Of a stretch of DNA of 64,000 nucleotides, positions 17,607 to 27,013 are shown in pieces (the first letter of the stretch is position 1; each line of letters opens with the position of its first letter). The translations under genes and the position numbers were made by a program. This stretch comes from Anaerostipes sp. MSJ-23 (GTDB lineage Bacteria; Bacillota; Clostridia; Lachnospirales; Lachnospiraceae). The notes below the pieces were generated by a model. The model saw nothing but the letters and a program-made list of their open reading frames with translations. It made no database searches and had not been told where the DNA came from. The stretch lies in assembly GCF_018918155.1 (NCBI RefSeq), contig NZ_JAHLPY010000002.1, positions 124,001-188,000 of the forward strand. The letters are read 5' to 3'.

Positions 17607-18965
17607 CTATTTCATAAGAGCTTTAGAAACTTCACTTAATTTCATTCCATTAGAACCTTTGATTAGCACAACATCTCCCTTTTTAAGATAATCCTTTAAA
17701 AATGCTGTTAATTCGCTGTTAGAATCAAAAGCACGTGTGTGAAGAGAAGGATTTTCTTTCCACGCTTCTTGAATATATTCTTTTGAAAGCTCGCCAGTAA
17801 TAAAAAGGTCTGTCACTTTAGTAGAACCGATAAATTTTCCCACTTCTTTGTGATAAGAGGGAGAGTCAGGACCAAGTTCCAGCATGTCTGATAAAACAGC
17901 AATTTTTCTTCCACGTGTTTTGAAATCAGATAAAATGCTTAAACTTGCTTTCATGGAATCTGGGCTTGCATTGTAAGCATCATCGATTATTGTAAAGTCT
18001 CCAACGTTGACAATATTTTGTCTTTGACCAGAAAATGTGGATAATTGTTTTTTAATCGCTTCCATTGGAACGTGATATCGTAGGCCGATGGCGATGGCAG
18101 CGAGAGCGTTTGAAACATTATGTTTTCCGAGAACATTTAAGGTAATATCTTCTTTTTGTTTTCCGTAGCAGAATTGGAAGAGAGTCTGTCCATCTTTCTC
18201 ATGGATTTTTTCTGCGCGATAAGTACAATCTTTTGCAAAACCGTAAAATTCATAAGGTTTTTTAACATAATCGATATGTTTGCGAATCATATCATTATCG
18301 CCGTTTAAGAAAAGAACACCGTCTTCTGGAAGTCCATTTTGAATATCTAGTTTTTCCAGGCAAATATTATCTCTAGATCCCATCATTTCGATATGAGATA
18401 CACCGACATTAGTTACAACGCCAACATTTGGATGAATGATATTACCGAGAATTGTGATCTGTCCTTTCTCACTCATTCCCATTTCCAGAACACCGATTTC
18501 ATCTTTGGATGTCAAATGATCTAAAGTTAGAGGGACACCAACTTGGCTATTTTGATTACCAATTGTTTCAAAAACCTGATATTTTCCTTTTAGGACATGA
18601 GCGATCATTTCTCTTGTGGTTGTTTTTCCGACACTTCCAGTAACACCGATGATTGGAAGGGACATTTTATTGCGGTAATAAGAAGCAATCTGCTGCATAG
18701 CTTTTAATGTATCTGGAACCTTAACATAAGGGGCATTGCCTTCCGCATGATTGTGTTCCTGTGTTAGGCAGGCTCCACCGTTTTTTAAGGCACTTGGGAT
18801 AAAAACATGGGCATCCACTCGTTCTCCAATGATTGGAACAAATAGAGTGTTTGGTCCCATTTCCATAGAATTTGTACTAATGTGATCAATTTTAAAGGAA
18901 GGATCACCGCATAGCAAAGTTCCACCGGTTGCAGTTAAAATATCGTTAATTGTCATATTTTCCAT
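17607..18965 (-). CDS. murF: UDP-N-acetylmuramoyl-tripeptide--D-alanyl-D-alanine ligase
   Basis: ATP-dependent Mur ligase adding D-Ala-D-Ala to the UDP-MurNAc-tripeptide in the cytosol. The Mur ligase P-loop is GVTGSVGKTTT near residue 110. The central domain has LEMGMSEKGQI and the conserved IDDAYNASPDSM. The C-terminal domain ends with VLIKGSNGMKLSEV. Its 452 aa is normal for MurF. It is transcribed on the minus strand, divergent from dnaE. It stands alone here rather than in a division/cell-wall cluster. Confidence 0.95.
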   Translation of the reverse strand: MENMTINDILTATGGTLLCGDPSFKIDHISTNSMEMGPNTLFVPIIGERVDAHVFIPSALKNGGACLTQEHNHAEGNAPYVKVPDTLKAMQQIASYYRNKMSLPIIGVTGSVGKTTTREMIAHVLKGKYQVFETIGNQNSQVGVPLTLDHLTSKDEIGVLEMGMSEKGQITILGNIIHPNVGVVTNVGVSHIEMMGSRDNICLEKLDIQNGLPEDGVLFLNGDNDMIRKHIDYVKKPYEFYGFAKDCTYRAEKIHEKDGQTLFQFCYGKQKEDITLNVLGKHNVSNALAAIAIGLRYHVPMEAIKKQLSTFSGQRQNIVNVGDFTIIDDAYNASPDSMKASLSILSDFKTRGRKIAVLSDMLELGPDSPSYHKEVGKFIGSTKVTDLFITGELSKEYIQEAWKENPSLHTRAFDSNSELTAFLKDYLKKGDVVLIKGSNGMKLSEVSKALMK

Positions 18966-19019
18966 ATTTGAAACCTCAGTTCTGTTTGATTTATGATTTA
19001 TATAGTGTATTACTATCCG

Positions 19020-19049
19020 ATTATAGCATAAAACAGAATGGTATGATAA
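19020..19049 (-). promoter_or_regulatory. Candidate promoter of murF
   Basis: On the minus strand TTATCA, 18 bases, TATAAT, about 55 bases upstream of the start. Confidence 0.55.
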
Positions 19050-19093
19050 AATAAAAAAACATAAATAAAATAATATTTATGTAATTTATCATA
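19042..19093. repeat. AT-rich nested inverted repeat in murF-dnaE gap
   Basis: Outer arms TATGATAAA/TTTATCATA and inner arms ACATAAATA/TATTTATGT, each perfect over 9 bp, lie between the divergent murF and dnaE genes and overlap the murF -35 box. It could be a shared operator or a cruciform. It is not followed by a proper terminator T-run. Confidence 0.55.
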
Positions 19094-19123
19094 AAATTAA
19101 AAAAATTTTTAGAAAGAGGTTTT

Positions 19124-22100
19124 ATGAGTTTTACACATTTACATGTTCATACAGAGTATAGCCTTTTGGACGGATCGAGTAAGATCAAGGAACTAATTCA
19201 TCAGACAAAAGAACTTGGAATGGACAGCATTGCGATTACAGACCATGGAGCGATGTATGGAGTGATCGATTTTTATAAGGCTGCAAGAACAGAAGGAATC
19301 AAGCCAATTATCGGATGTGAGATTTATGTAACAACGGGTTCGAGATTTGACAAAGACAGCAGGAAAGGTGAGCATCGTTATTACCATTTAGTATTACTTG
19401 CTGAAAATAATACAGGATATCATAATTTGATGAAAATCGTTTCCAGAGGGTTTACGGAAGGATTTTATTATAAACCGCGAGTTGATTATGAGGTATTAGA
19501 ACGTTACAGAGAAGGACTCATTGCGTTAAGTGCTTGTTTGGCTGGAGAAGTGGCAACTTATATTAGGGAAGATCACTACGAAAAGGCAAAGGAGACGGCA
19601 CTTAGGCTGCAAGATATCTTTGGAAAGGAACATTTCTTCCTGGAACTGCAGGATCATGGTATTAGTGAGCAGACAAAAGTGAATACGGCGCTGCTTCGGA
19701 TGTCAAAAGAAACAGGCATTGAATTGGTGGCAACCAATGACATTCATTATACTTATAAAGAAGATGCGGAAGCACATGATATTCTTCTTTGTATCCAGAC
19801 TGGAAAAAAAGTGCAGGATGAAGATCGTATGCGTTACGAAGGTGGACAGTATTATTTAAAGTCACCAGAAGAAATGCAGCGCTTATTTCCATACGCAGCG
19901 CAAGCTCTGGAAAATACAGGAAAAATTGCGCAGCGATGTAATGTAGAAATCGTATTTGGAGAGCAAAAAGTACCGAAATATGAAGTTCCGCAAGGGTATA
20001 CAGCCGTCAGTTATCTCACACATCTTTGTGAGGAAGGAATAAAAAGAAGATATCCAGATGTAACAAAAGAGCTTAGAGAACGACTGGAATATGAGTTAAA
20101 AACCATCGAAAATATGGGATATGTTGATTATTTTCTGATCGTTTGGGATTTTATTCATTATGCCAAAGAAAACGGAATTGCCGTAGGACCTGGACGTGGA
20201 TCTGCTGCTGGAAGTATTGTGGCTTATTGTTTGGAAATTACAGATATTGATCCTATCCGATATCAGCTGTTATTTGAGCGTTTCTTAAATCCAGAACGTG
20301 TATCCATGCCGGATATTGATGTAGATTTCTGTTATGAACGCAGGCAAGAAGTGATTGATTATGTAGTTAGAAAATATGGAAAAGAACAGGTTGTTCAGAT
20401 TATTACTTTTGGAACAATGGCGGCAAGAGCGGTAATTCGTGATGTTGGAAGGGTACTTGATATTCCTTATGCAAAAGTTGATAGTATTTCGAAAATGGTA
20501 CCAAATGAATTAAATATTACAATTGATAAGGCATTAAAAATGAGTCCGGATCTGAAAAAAATTTATACGCAAGATCGGGAAACACAATATTTAATTGATA
20601 TGTCCAAACGTCTGGAAGGGCTTCCAAGGCATGCATCTATGCATGCAGCCGGAGTTGTCATCGGTAAGACAGCAATCGATGAATATGTTCCGCTTGCAAC
20701 TGGTGCAGATAATGCGGTAGTTACTCAATTTACGATGACAACCATTGAAGAGCTTGGGTTGTTAAAAATGGACTTTCTTGGTCTTCGAACATTAACCGTC
20801 ATTCAGGATGCAGAAAAAATGGTGCAAAAAAGGGTGCCTGATTTTGATATTACAAAAATAAATCCAGATGATCCGACTGTTTATGAGATGATTGGAAACG
20901 GTCATACCGAAGGAGTTTTTCAGTTGGAAAGTTCCGGAATGAAATCTTTTATGAAAGAATTAAAACCAGAAAATATGGAAGATATCATCGCGGGAATTTC
21001 TTTATACCGCCCAGGTCCGATGGATTTTATTCCGCGATATGTAGAAGGAAAAAATCACAGGGAAAGCATCCATTATGAATGTCAACAAATGGAAGAAATA
21101 TTAGAGCCAACTTACGGATGTATTGTCTATCAGGAACAAGTTATGCAAATTGTTATGAAACTTGCTGGATATACGCTTGGACGTAGTGATCTTGTGCGGC
21201 GTGCCATGTCAAAAAAGAAGGGAGATGTCATGGCGCGTGAGAGACAGAATTTTGTCTATGGAAATGCTGACGAGAAGATTCCGGGTTGTATCAATAATGG
21301 AATTGATGAGAAAACAGCAAACCAGATTTGGGATGAAATGCTTGATTTTGCAAAATACGCATTTAATAAATCGCATGCTGCAGCGTACGCAGTTGTCGCT
21401 TATCGTACAGCCTATCTGCGGTGCCATTATCCGGTAGAATTTATGGCCGCATTATTGACATCAGTTCTTGGTAACACAGCAAAGATTGCAGAATATAGTT
21501 ATGCTTGCAGGAAGCTTGGCATTGAAATTCTGCCTCCGGATATTAATTATGGAGAAGGAGCTTTTTCTGTTGACCATGGAAATATTCGCTATGGAATGAC
21601 GGCAATTAAGAGTCTTGGAAAACCAGTCATTGATGCAATTATAAGAGAACGTAAAGACAATGGAAAATACAAAGATTTTAAGGATCTTGTAGAACGCCTC
21701 TCAAGCAAGGAAATCAATAAACGGACAGTGGAAAATTTAATTAAATCGGGTGCATTGGATAGTTTTGGTGTGACGAGAAAACAACAGATGCTTGTTTATG
21801 CAGGAGTCATTGATAGCATCCAAAAAGAGCGTAAAAATGAAATTGCAGGGCAAATGAGTCTTATGGATCTTCTCGGAGAGGAAGAGAAAGAATCTTTTCA
21901 GATTTCCTATCCTGATGTAGGAGAATATGAAAAAGAACAGCTTCTTGCTATGGAAAAGGAAGTGCTCGGAATTTATGTTAGTGGACATCCGTTAGATGAT
22001 GATGTGACGCTTCTTGAACAGAGTGTGACAGCACATACATCTGATTTTGTTATGGATGAAGAAACCGGAAAGACAAAGATTCATGATCAACAAAGTTGCA

Positions 22101-22579
22101 TTCTTGGCGGAATTATTAGTGAATTAACGGTTAAATTGACAAGAAGAAATCAGAATATGGCATTTCTTACTTTGGAAGATTTAAGAGGAACGGTTGATGT
22201 TGTTGTATTTCCAAGACAGTTTGCCGCGTACCAGTCTTTGTTAAAAGAAGATGCAAAAATTTTTATTAAAGGAACGGCGCAAGTTTCGGAGGAAGAAAGT
22301 AAATTGATTTGTAATCAGATTGCTTCTTTTGATGGAATTTCTCAGGAACTATGGATTCAATTCCAGAATAAAAATAAGTTTTTTGAGGCAGAATTATTGT
22401 TAAAAGAAACGTTAAGTGCATATAAAGGAAATTGTCCGGTGGTTGTTTATTGTAAGGAAGAACGGGCAGTGAACCGACTTGGACATGATTTCATGATAAA
22501 TGGCGATGAAGAGCTTATGATTTTGTTAAAAAAGCGTTATGGAAAAGAAAATATTCGCATTAGATCGTTAGGATTATAA
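19124..22579 (+). CDS. dnaE: DNA polymerase III alpha subunit DnaE
   Basis: Replicative C-family polymerase of 1151 aa. The N-terminal PHP domain begins HLHVHTEYSLLDG. The polymerase core has GPGRGSAAGS and the catalytic aspartates in MPDIDVDFC near residue 395-405. The tandem HhH region and a C-terminal OB-fold (GIISELTVKLTRRNQNMAF) follow. There is no embedded 3'-5' exonuclease domain, so this is DnaE and not PolC. Low-GC Firmicutes normally carry both. AGAGG precedes the ATG. It is divergent from murF. Confidence 0.96.
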   Translation: MSFTHLHVHTEYSLLDGSSKIKELIHQTKELGMDSIAITDHGAMYGVIDFYKAARTEGIKPIIGCEIYVTTGSRFDKDSRKGEHRYYHLVLLAENNTGYHNLMKIVSRGFTEGFYYKPRVDYEVLERYREGLIALSACLAGEVATYIREDHYEKAKETALRLQDIFGKEHFFLELQDHGISEQTKVNTALLRMSKETGIELVATNDIHYTYKEDAEAHDILLCIQTGKKVQDEDRMRYEGGQYYLKSPEEMQRLFPYAAQALENTGKIAQRCNVEIVFGEQKVPKYEVPQGYTAVSYLTHLCEEGIKRRYPDVTKELRERLEYELKTIENMGYVDYFLIVWDFIHYAKENGIAVGPGRGSAAGSIVAYCLEITDIDPIRYQLLFERFLNPERVSMPDIDVDFCYERRQEVIDYVVRKYGKEQVVQIITFGTMAARAVIRDVGRVLDIPYAKVDSISKMVPNELNITIDKALKMSPDLKKIYTQDRETQYLIDMSKRLEGLPRHASMHAAGVVIGKTAIDEYVPLATGADNAVVTQFTMTTIEELGLLKMDFLGLRTLTVIQDAEKMVQKRVPDFDITKINPDDPTVYEMIGNGHTEGVFQLESSGMKSFMKELKPENMEDIIAGISLYRPGPMDFIPRYVEGKNHRESIHYECQQMEEILEPTYGCIVYQEQVMQIVMKLAGYTLGRSDLVRRAMSKKKGDVMARERQNFVYGNADEKIPGCINNGIDEKTANQIWDEMLDFAKYAFNKSHAAAYAVVAYRTAYLRCHYPVEFMAALLTSVLGNTAKIAEYSYACRKLGIEILPPDINYGEGAFSVDHGNIRYGMTAIKSLGKPVIDAIIRERKDNGKYKDFKDLVERLSSKEINKRTVENLIKSGALDSFGVTRKQQMLVYAGVIDSIQKERKNEIAGQMSLMDLLGEEEKESFQISYPDVGEYEKEQLLAMEKEVLGIYVSGHPLDDDVTLLEQSVTAHTSDFVMDEETGKTKIHDQQSCILGGIISELTVKLTRRNQNMAFLTLEDLRGTVDVVVFPRQFAAYQSLLKEDAKIFIKGTAQVSEEESKLICNQIASFDGISQELWIQFQNKNKFFEAELLLKETLSAYKGNCPVVVYCKEERAVNRLGHDFMINGDEELMILLKKRYGKENIRIRSLGL

Positions 22580-22588
22580 CAAAGACTA

Positions 22589-22617
22589 TTGAAAAATCGA
22601 GTCAAATGAATTAGAAT
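22589..22617 (+). promoter_or_regulatory. Candidate promoter of pfkA
   Basis: TTGAAA, 17 bases, TAGAAT, about 45 bases before the pfkA start in the short dnaE-pfkA gap. Confidence 0.6.
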
Positions 22618-22662
22618 AATTCTAGCTAAGAATTGTATGAGTTAAATTGGAGGATGTAGCAA

Positions 22663-23652
22663 ATGGGAAAACCAAAAATTAAAACCATTGGTGTACTGAC
22701 CAGTGGAGGAGACGCACCAGCAATGAACGCAGCAGTTAGATCTGTTGTAAGAATTGGTAAAGAACGCGGACTGAATGTAAAAGGTATTAAAAAAGGATAC
22801 AATGGTCTGTTAAACGAAGAAATCGTAGATTTAACACCTAGAGATACTGCAGACAGTATTTCACATGGTGGAACAATTCTGTTCACTGCTCGTTGTGAAG
22901 AATTTAAGACACCAGAAGGACAGAAGAAGGGTGCAGATATTTGTAAAGCACACGGAATTGAAGGTCTGGTAGTCATCGGTGGTGATGGATCTTTCCAGGG
23001 AGCAAAAAAACTTGCAGAACTTGGAATTAACACAATCGCAGTTCCAGGAACCATCGATTTGGATATTGCATGCACAGAATATACCATTGGTTTCGATACA
23101 GCTGTTAACACAGCAATGGAAGCAATTGATAAAATCCGTGATACATCAACATCTCATGAAAGATGTAGTATCGTAGAAGTTATGGGACGTGGTGCTGGAT
23201 ACATCGCTTTATGGTGTGGTATTGCGACAGGAGCAGAAGATATTCTGATTCCAGAAAGCTTCGATGGAAACCTTCCAAAAGTAGAACAGCAAATCATCGA
23301 GCATCTGCTTCGTAACAGAGCAAGAGGTAAAACACATCATATGGTTATCAATGCAGAAGGTGTTGGACATTCTTACAGCATGGCTAAAAGAATCGAATCT
23401 GCAACAGGAATTGAAACAAGAGCAACAATTCTTGGACATATGCAGCGTGGTGGAAACCCTACAGCAAAAGATCGTGTTTACGCATCTATGATGGGTGCAT
23501 ATGCCGTTGATCTTCTTTGTGCAGGTAAGACAAACCGTGTTGTTGGATATCAGAATGGTAAATTCATGGATATGGACATTGAAGAAGGACTTGCAATGGA
23601 AAAACATATTGATGAATATCAGTTACAGATTGCTCATTTATTAGGTAAATAA
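22663..23652 (+). CDS. pfkA: 6-phosphofructokinase (ATP type)
   Basis: Commits fructose-6-phosphate to glycolysis. The 329-aa protein has LTSGGDAPAMNAA at the N-terminus, GGDGSFQGA and PGTIDLDI. The glycines in GGDGS and PGTID mark the ATP-dependent type, because PPi enzymes carry Asp and Lys there. The catalytic Asp of TID is kept. The residue after it is Leu instead of the near-universal Asn (PGTIDND in most family members), and CTEY follows where PGTD or similar is common. The sugar-binding MGRGAGYIA and LGHMQRGG are normal. GGAGG precedes the ATG. Confidence 0.92.
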   Translation: MGKPKIKTIGVLTSGGDAPAMNAAVRSVVRIGKERGLNVKGIKKGYNGLLNEEIVDLTPRDTADSISHGGTILFTARCEEFKTPEGQKKGADICKAHGIEGLVVIGGDGSFQGAKKLAELGINTIAVPGTIDLDIACTEYTIGFDTAVNTAMEAIDKIRDTSTSHERCSIVEVMGRGAGYIALWCGIATGAEDILIPESFDGNLPKVEQQIIEHLLRNRARGKTHHMVINAEGVGHSYSMAKRIESATGIETRATILGHMQRGGNPTAKDRVYASMMGAYAVDLLCAGKTNRVVGYQNGKFMDMDIEEGLAMEKHIDEYQLQIAHLLGK

Positions 23653-23669
23653 GATTCAGAAAATAAAGA

Positions 23670-23721
23670 AAGAGAAAAGCATGGCCTCTTTTGTATGAGA
23701 TGGAAGCTTGCTTTTCTCTTC
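23670..23721 (+). terminator. Terminator-like hairpin after pfkA
   Basis: AAGAGAAAAGCA can pair with TGCTTTTCTCTT across a loop of about 26 bases. It ends in a pyrimidine-rich tract and not a clean T-run. It probably separates pfkA from ktrB. Confidence 0.5.
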
Positions 23722-23755
23722 TTTCAATTTAGAGAGAAGAGGTTAGAAGCGTGCC

Positions 23756-25117
23756 ATGAAAAATTTAAAACCGGTACAGATTATACTGATAGGCTTTTTG
23801 CTTACCATTTTGGTAGGGTCTGTTCTTCTGACACTTCCAGTTGCATCAAAAAGTGGGCATATGACACCATATATTGATGCACTGTTTACAGCAACAACTT
23901 CTGTATGTGTGACAGGATTGGTTGTGGAAGTGACGATGACACACTGGAGTATTTTTGGACAATTTGTGATCATGCTCCTGATACAAATCGGAGGCCTTGG
24001 AGTTATTACAATAACAACAGGTATGTTGTTTTTACTTGGAAAAAGGTTATCTCTTGGAGATCGTCTGCTTGTTCAGGAATCCCTTGGATTAAATACGATG
24101 TCAGGACTTGTTAGAATGGTTTGCCGTATTTTTAAAGGTACTTTTTTGGTGGAAGGGTTAGGAGCTCTGCTTTTTGCAACGCAGTTTGTTCCACAATTTG
24201 GTGTTGGTTATGGATTATGGGCTTCCGTATTCAACTCCGTTTCTGCATTTTGTAATGCAGGGATGGACATTGTAAAGGAGGATAGCCTAAGATCTTATGT
24301 AAGCAATCCAGTTATCAATTTTACAACGATGGCCCTGATTATTTTAGGAGGACTTGGTTTTATTGTATGGAGAGATCTCTATCAGATGTTAAAAGAGGTA
24401 AGAAAAAGAAATTGTAGTTTGATTCGTGGAATACAAAAATTGAAATTTCATACAAAGATTGTATTGTCAGCGACGGCCTTTTTGATTATAGCAGGAACGG
24501 TGTTGATCTTTATCTTTGAATATCATAATCCACATACAATGGGAAATCTTCCGATAGGAGATAAGATCATGGCTTCAATGTTTCAGGCAGTAACGACCCG
24601 TACAGCTGGTTTTGAGACGGTAGCGCAAGGAGCTCTTTCCGAGGGATCTTCTTTGATTTCGATGATTCTAATGTTTATTGGAGGATCACCGATGGGAACT
24701 GCGGGTGGTGTAAAAACAATCACATTTGTTATTTTAATTTACTGTGTAATCGCGGTTGTAAAACAAGAAGATGATATTAGTTTATTTCGAAGAAGAGTAT
24801 CCCCTTCTCTTGTATCAAAAGCACTTGCAATTATTGTGATTCATCTGATCGTTTTGCTAACATCTATTTTGCTGTTATTGCTTACTGATCATGGGACATT
24901 TATGAATACATGTTATGAGTGTGTTTCTGCTTTGGCCACAGTTGGATTAACAAAAGGAATGACTCCAGGATTGTCAATTGCAGGTAAGATGATTATTATC
25001 ATTACAATGTATATCGGAAGAGTTGGACCAATTTCCATGGCGATGGGATTTTCAGAGAGTGGCAAAAAGAAAAAGAAACGGGTATTTAAATATCCACAAG
25101 AGGATCTGATTTTATAA
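23756..25117 (+). CDS. ktrB: Potassium uptake protein, membrane subunit (TrkH/KtrB family)
   Basis: K+ translocating subunit of 453 aa built from four M1-P-M2 repeats. The pore loops with selectivity-filter glycines are TTSVCVTGLVV near residue 50, FCNAGMD near 178, TRTAGFETV near 285 and ALATVGLTKGM near 395. The gating-loop glycine-rich segment GGSPMGTAGGVKT is present. It is followed 20 bases later by the regulatory ring protein gene, together making a complete Ktr-type system. Na+ coupling is known for KtrAB but cannot be read here. Confidence 0.93.
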   Translation: MKNLKPVQIILIGFLLTILVGSVLLTLPVASKSGHMTPYIDALFTATTSVCVTGLVVEVTMTHWSIFGQFVIMLLIQIGGLGVITITTGMLFLLGKRLSLGDRLLVQESLGLNTMSGLVRMVCRIFKGTFLVEGLGALLFATQFVPQFGVGYGLWASVFNSVSAFCNAGMDIVKEDSLRSYVSNPVINFTTMALIILGGLGFIVWRDLYQMLKEVRKRNCSLIRGIQKLKFHTKIVLSATAFLIIAGTVLIFIFEYHNPHTMGNLPIGDKIMASMFQAVTTRTAGFETVAQGALSEGSSLISMILMFIGGSPMGTAGGVKTITFVILIYCVIAVVKQEDDISLFRRRVSPSLVSKALAIIVIHLIVLLTSILLLLLTDHGTFMNTCYECVSALATVGLTKGMTPGLSIAGKMIIIITMYIGRVGPISMAMGFSESGKKKKKRVFKYPQEDLIL

Positions 25118-25137
25118 AAAGAAATGTGAGGTTTGAG

Positions 25138-25782
25138 ATGAAAAAATCAGTTGCAGTTTTAGGACTTGGTAAATTTGGAGATAGTGTGGCAAGAAATTTG
25201 ATGAAAGATGGAGCAGAAGTACTTGCCATAGATATCAAGGAAGATCTTGTAAGAGAAATTGCGGATGATGTTACCTGTGCAGTGTGTGCGGATGTATCTG
25301 ATCGAGAGATGATGAGTAGTATTGGTCTTGAGGAAATGGATGCGATGGTTCTTGCAACGGCAGAACATCTTGATGCCAGTGTTATGGCAGTAATGATTGC
25401 AAAAGAAATTGGAGTGCCATATATTCTTGCAAAGGCAGATGGAAAATTAAAAGGAGAAATTTTACGAAGAGTTGGAGCCGATGAAATTGTTTATCCAGAA
25501 GAAGAAATGGGGGCAAGAATTGCAAACAATCTTCTGGGAGGAAGAATGACAGATCTTTTTGATTTGTCAGCGGATACAAGTATTGTAAAAATTTCTGTTA
25601 GACAGGAATGGGTTGGAAAATCTCTTGCAGAGATTAATTTTAGAGAACGGTATCATTTAAATGTGATTGCAATTGAAAGTCATCAAGGTGTAGATGGAGC
25701 ACCGAATCCAAATGAACCACTGCAGGAAAATCAAAGTCTTGTATTAATCGGGAAAAAAGATTGTCTTTCAAAACTTCGTTGA
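25138..25782 (+). CDS. ktrA: Potassium uptake regulatory subunit (KtrA/TrkA type)
   Basis: RCK protein of 214 aa. The N-terminal Rossmann fold has GLGKFGDSVARNL, with the acidic ribose-binding residue in AIDIKED. The C-terminal TrkA_C domain spans about residues 135-214. An earlier GTG is open, but GAGG at 25128-25131 lies inside it and serves the ATG at 25138. Cytosolic octameric ring binding ATP/ADP or NAD(H) gates the partner KtrB encoded immediately upstream. In Firmicutes, TrkA_C domains also bind c-di-AMP. Confidence 0.92.
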   Translation: MKKSVAVLGLGKFGDSVARNLMKDGAEVLAIDIKEDLVREIADDVTCAVCADVSDREMMSSIGLEEMDAMVLATAEHLDASVMAVMIAKEIGVPYILAKADGKLKGEILRRVGADEIVYPEEEMGARIANNLLGGRMTDLFDLSADTSIVKISVRQEWVGKSLAEINFRERYHLNVIAIESHQGVDGAPNPNEPLQENQSLVLIGKKDCLSKLR

Positions 25783-25790
25783 GGGAAATT

Positions 25791-26564
25791 ATGATTACAA
25801 CAAATCAGAACAAACAGATAAAAAATATTTTAAAATTAAAAAAAAGTGCTAGAGAGCGTAGGAAACAAGGATTATTTCTTGTAGAAGGTATTCGCATGTT
25901 TGAAGAAATTCCAGAAAAACTATTGTACAAAGCATTTGTAACAGAAGAATTTTTTCAAATGCATAAAGAATTATTCCAACAGATAGAACCAGAATTTGTA
26001 TCAGAAAAAATTATGAAAGAAATTTCGGATACAATGACACCACAAGGGGTTCTTGCACTTGTAAAAATGCAAAAATATGAGTTGGAAGACCTTGTAAAAG
26101 GGAATCCATTACTTCTGGTTCTTGAAAATATTCAGGATCCAGGCAATCTTGGAACAATTCTGCGGACAGGAGAAGGGGCTGGTGTGACAGGAGTTCTTAT
26201 GAGTCGTGATACGGTGGATATTTATAATCCAAAAGTCATAAGATCTACCATGGGTTCTATTTTCCGTATGCCGTTTTTATATATAGACAATATGGATGAG
26301 GCACTTGAATTTCTGAAAAAAAGCCATATTACAACGTATGCAGCGCATCTGGATGGAACAAACTATACAAAAGAAAACTTCCATCAAGGGACGGCATTTT
26401 TCATTGGAAATGAAGGAAATGGCCTTAGTCAACACATGTCAGATGCTGCACAGAAGTTAATCAAAATTCCAATGCATGGAAAGGTTGAATCGTTAAATGC
26501 AGCAATGGCATCCGGACTTCTTGTCTATGAGGCAAGACGTCAGCGAGAGGAAGGAGGAAAGTAG
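25791..26564 (+). CDS. TrmH/SpoU-family RNA 2'-O-methyltransferase
   Basis: SPOUT-class methyltransferase of 257 aa. An N-terminal substrate-binding domain (KSARERRKQGLFLVEGIRM) precedes the knotted catalytic domain. The three motifs are NIQDPGNLGTILRTGEGAG, FFIGNEGNGLS and IKIPMHGKVESLNAAMASG. The target (rRNA or tRNA ribose) is not determined by sequence. The longer open frame starts inside ktrA. GAGGG at 25781-25785 supports the ATG at 25791. The gene lies directly after ktrA and runs into nfeD with one base between. Confidence 0.9.
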   Translation: MITTNQNKQIKNILKLKKSARERRKQGLFLVEGIRMFEEIPEKLLYKAFVTEEFFQMHKELFQQIEPEFVSEKIMKEISDTMTPQGVLALVKMQKYELEDLVKGNPLLLVLENIQDPGNLGTILRTGEGAGVTGVLMSRDTVDIYNPKVIRSTMGSIFRMPFLYIDNMDEALEFLKKSHITTYAAHLDGTNYTKENFHQGTAFFIGNEGNGLSQHMSDAAQKLIKIPMHGKVESLNAAMASGLLVYEARRQREEGGK

Positions 26565-26565
26565 C

Positions 26566-27012
26566 GTGTATGCACTTTACTGGATCGGGGCTACAATTGT
26601 GTTTTTGTTGGTCGAAATTATGACTCTTGGTCTGACCAGTATCTGGTTTGCTGCAGGTGCTTTTGTGGCAGGAATCGCAGCTTTTGTCGGAGCATCTTTG
26701 ATGGTTCAGATGATTTTGTTCCTTGTTATTACAGCGATTCTTTTTGCCTTGACAAGACCTTGGGCAAAAAAATATTTAAATAGCAGGGTGCAAAAAACAA
26801 ATGTAGATGCTTTGATTGGTGAGAAAGGTCTGGTTCGAGAGACGATCGATAATCGCCTAGAAACCGGAAAAGTTTATGTTAACGGGTTAGATTGGACTGC
26901 AAGATCAGAGGATGGAATACCGATTCCAAAAGACATGGAAGTAAAAATTTGTGATATCAGAGGAGTAAAACTGATCGTAAGAGCAATCAGTGAGGATGAA
27001 GAGGAGGCGTAA
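26566..27012 (+). CDS. NfeD-family membrane protein
   Basis: 148 aa with two or three hydrophobic helices in the first 70 residues and a C-terminal OB-fold NfeD domain (GEKGLVRETIDNRLETGKVYVNGLDWTA region). The start is GTG with AAGGAGGA 7 bases upstream, because the longer frame runs back into the methyltransferase gene. It is paired with the SPFH gene that begins two bases downstream, the standard partnership for membrane microdomain organisation. Confidence 0.88.
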   Translation: MYALYWIGATIVFLLVEIMTLGLTSIWFAAGAFVAGIAAFVGASLMVQMILFLVITAILFALTRPWAKKYLNSRVQKTNVDALIGEKGLVRETIDNRLETGKVYVNGLDWTARSEDGIPIPKDMEVKICDIRGVKLIVRAISEDEEEA

Positions 27013-27013
27013 T

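Noticed and set aside
19124-22579. PolC instead of DnaE
   Set aside because: No exonuclease domain inside the PHP region and the domain order is that of DnaE.
23653-23755. c-di-AMP (ydaO/yuaA) riboswitch before ktrB
   Set aside because: The gap is only about 100 bases and lacks the conserved ydaO core. The hairpin there is better read as the pfkA terminator.
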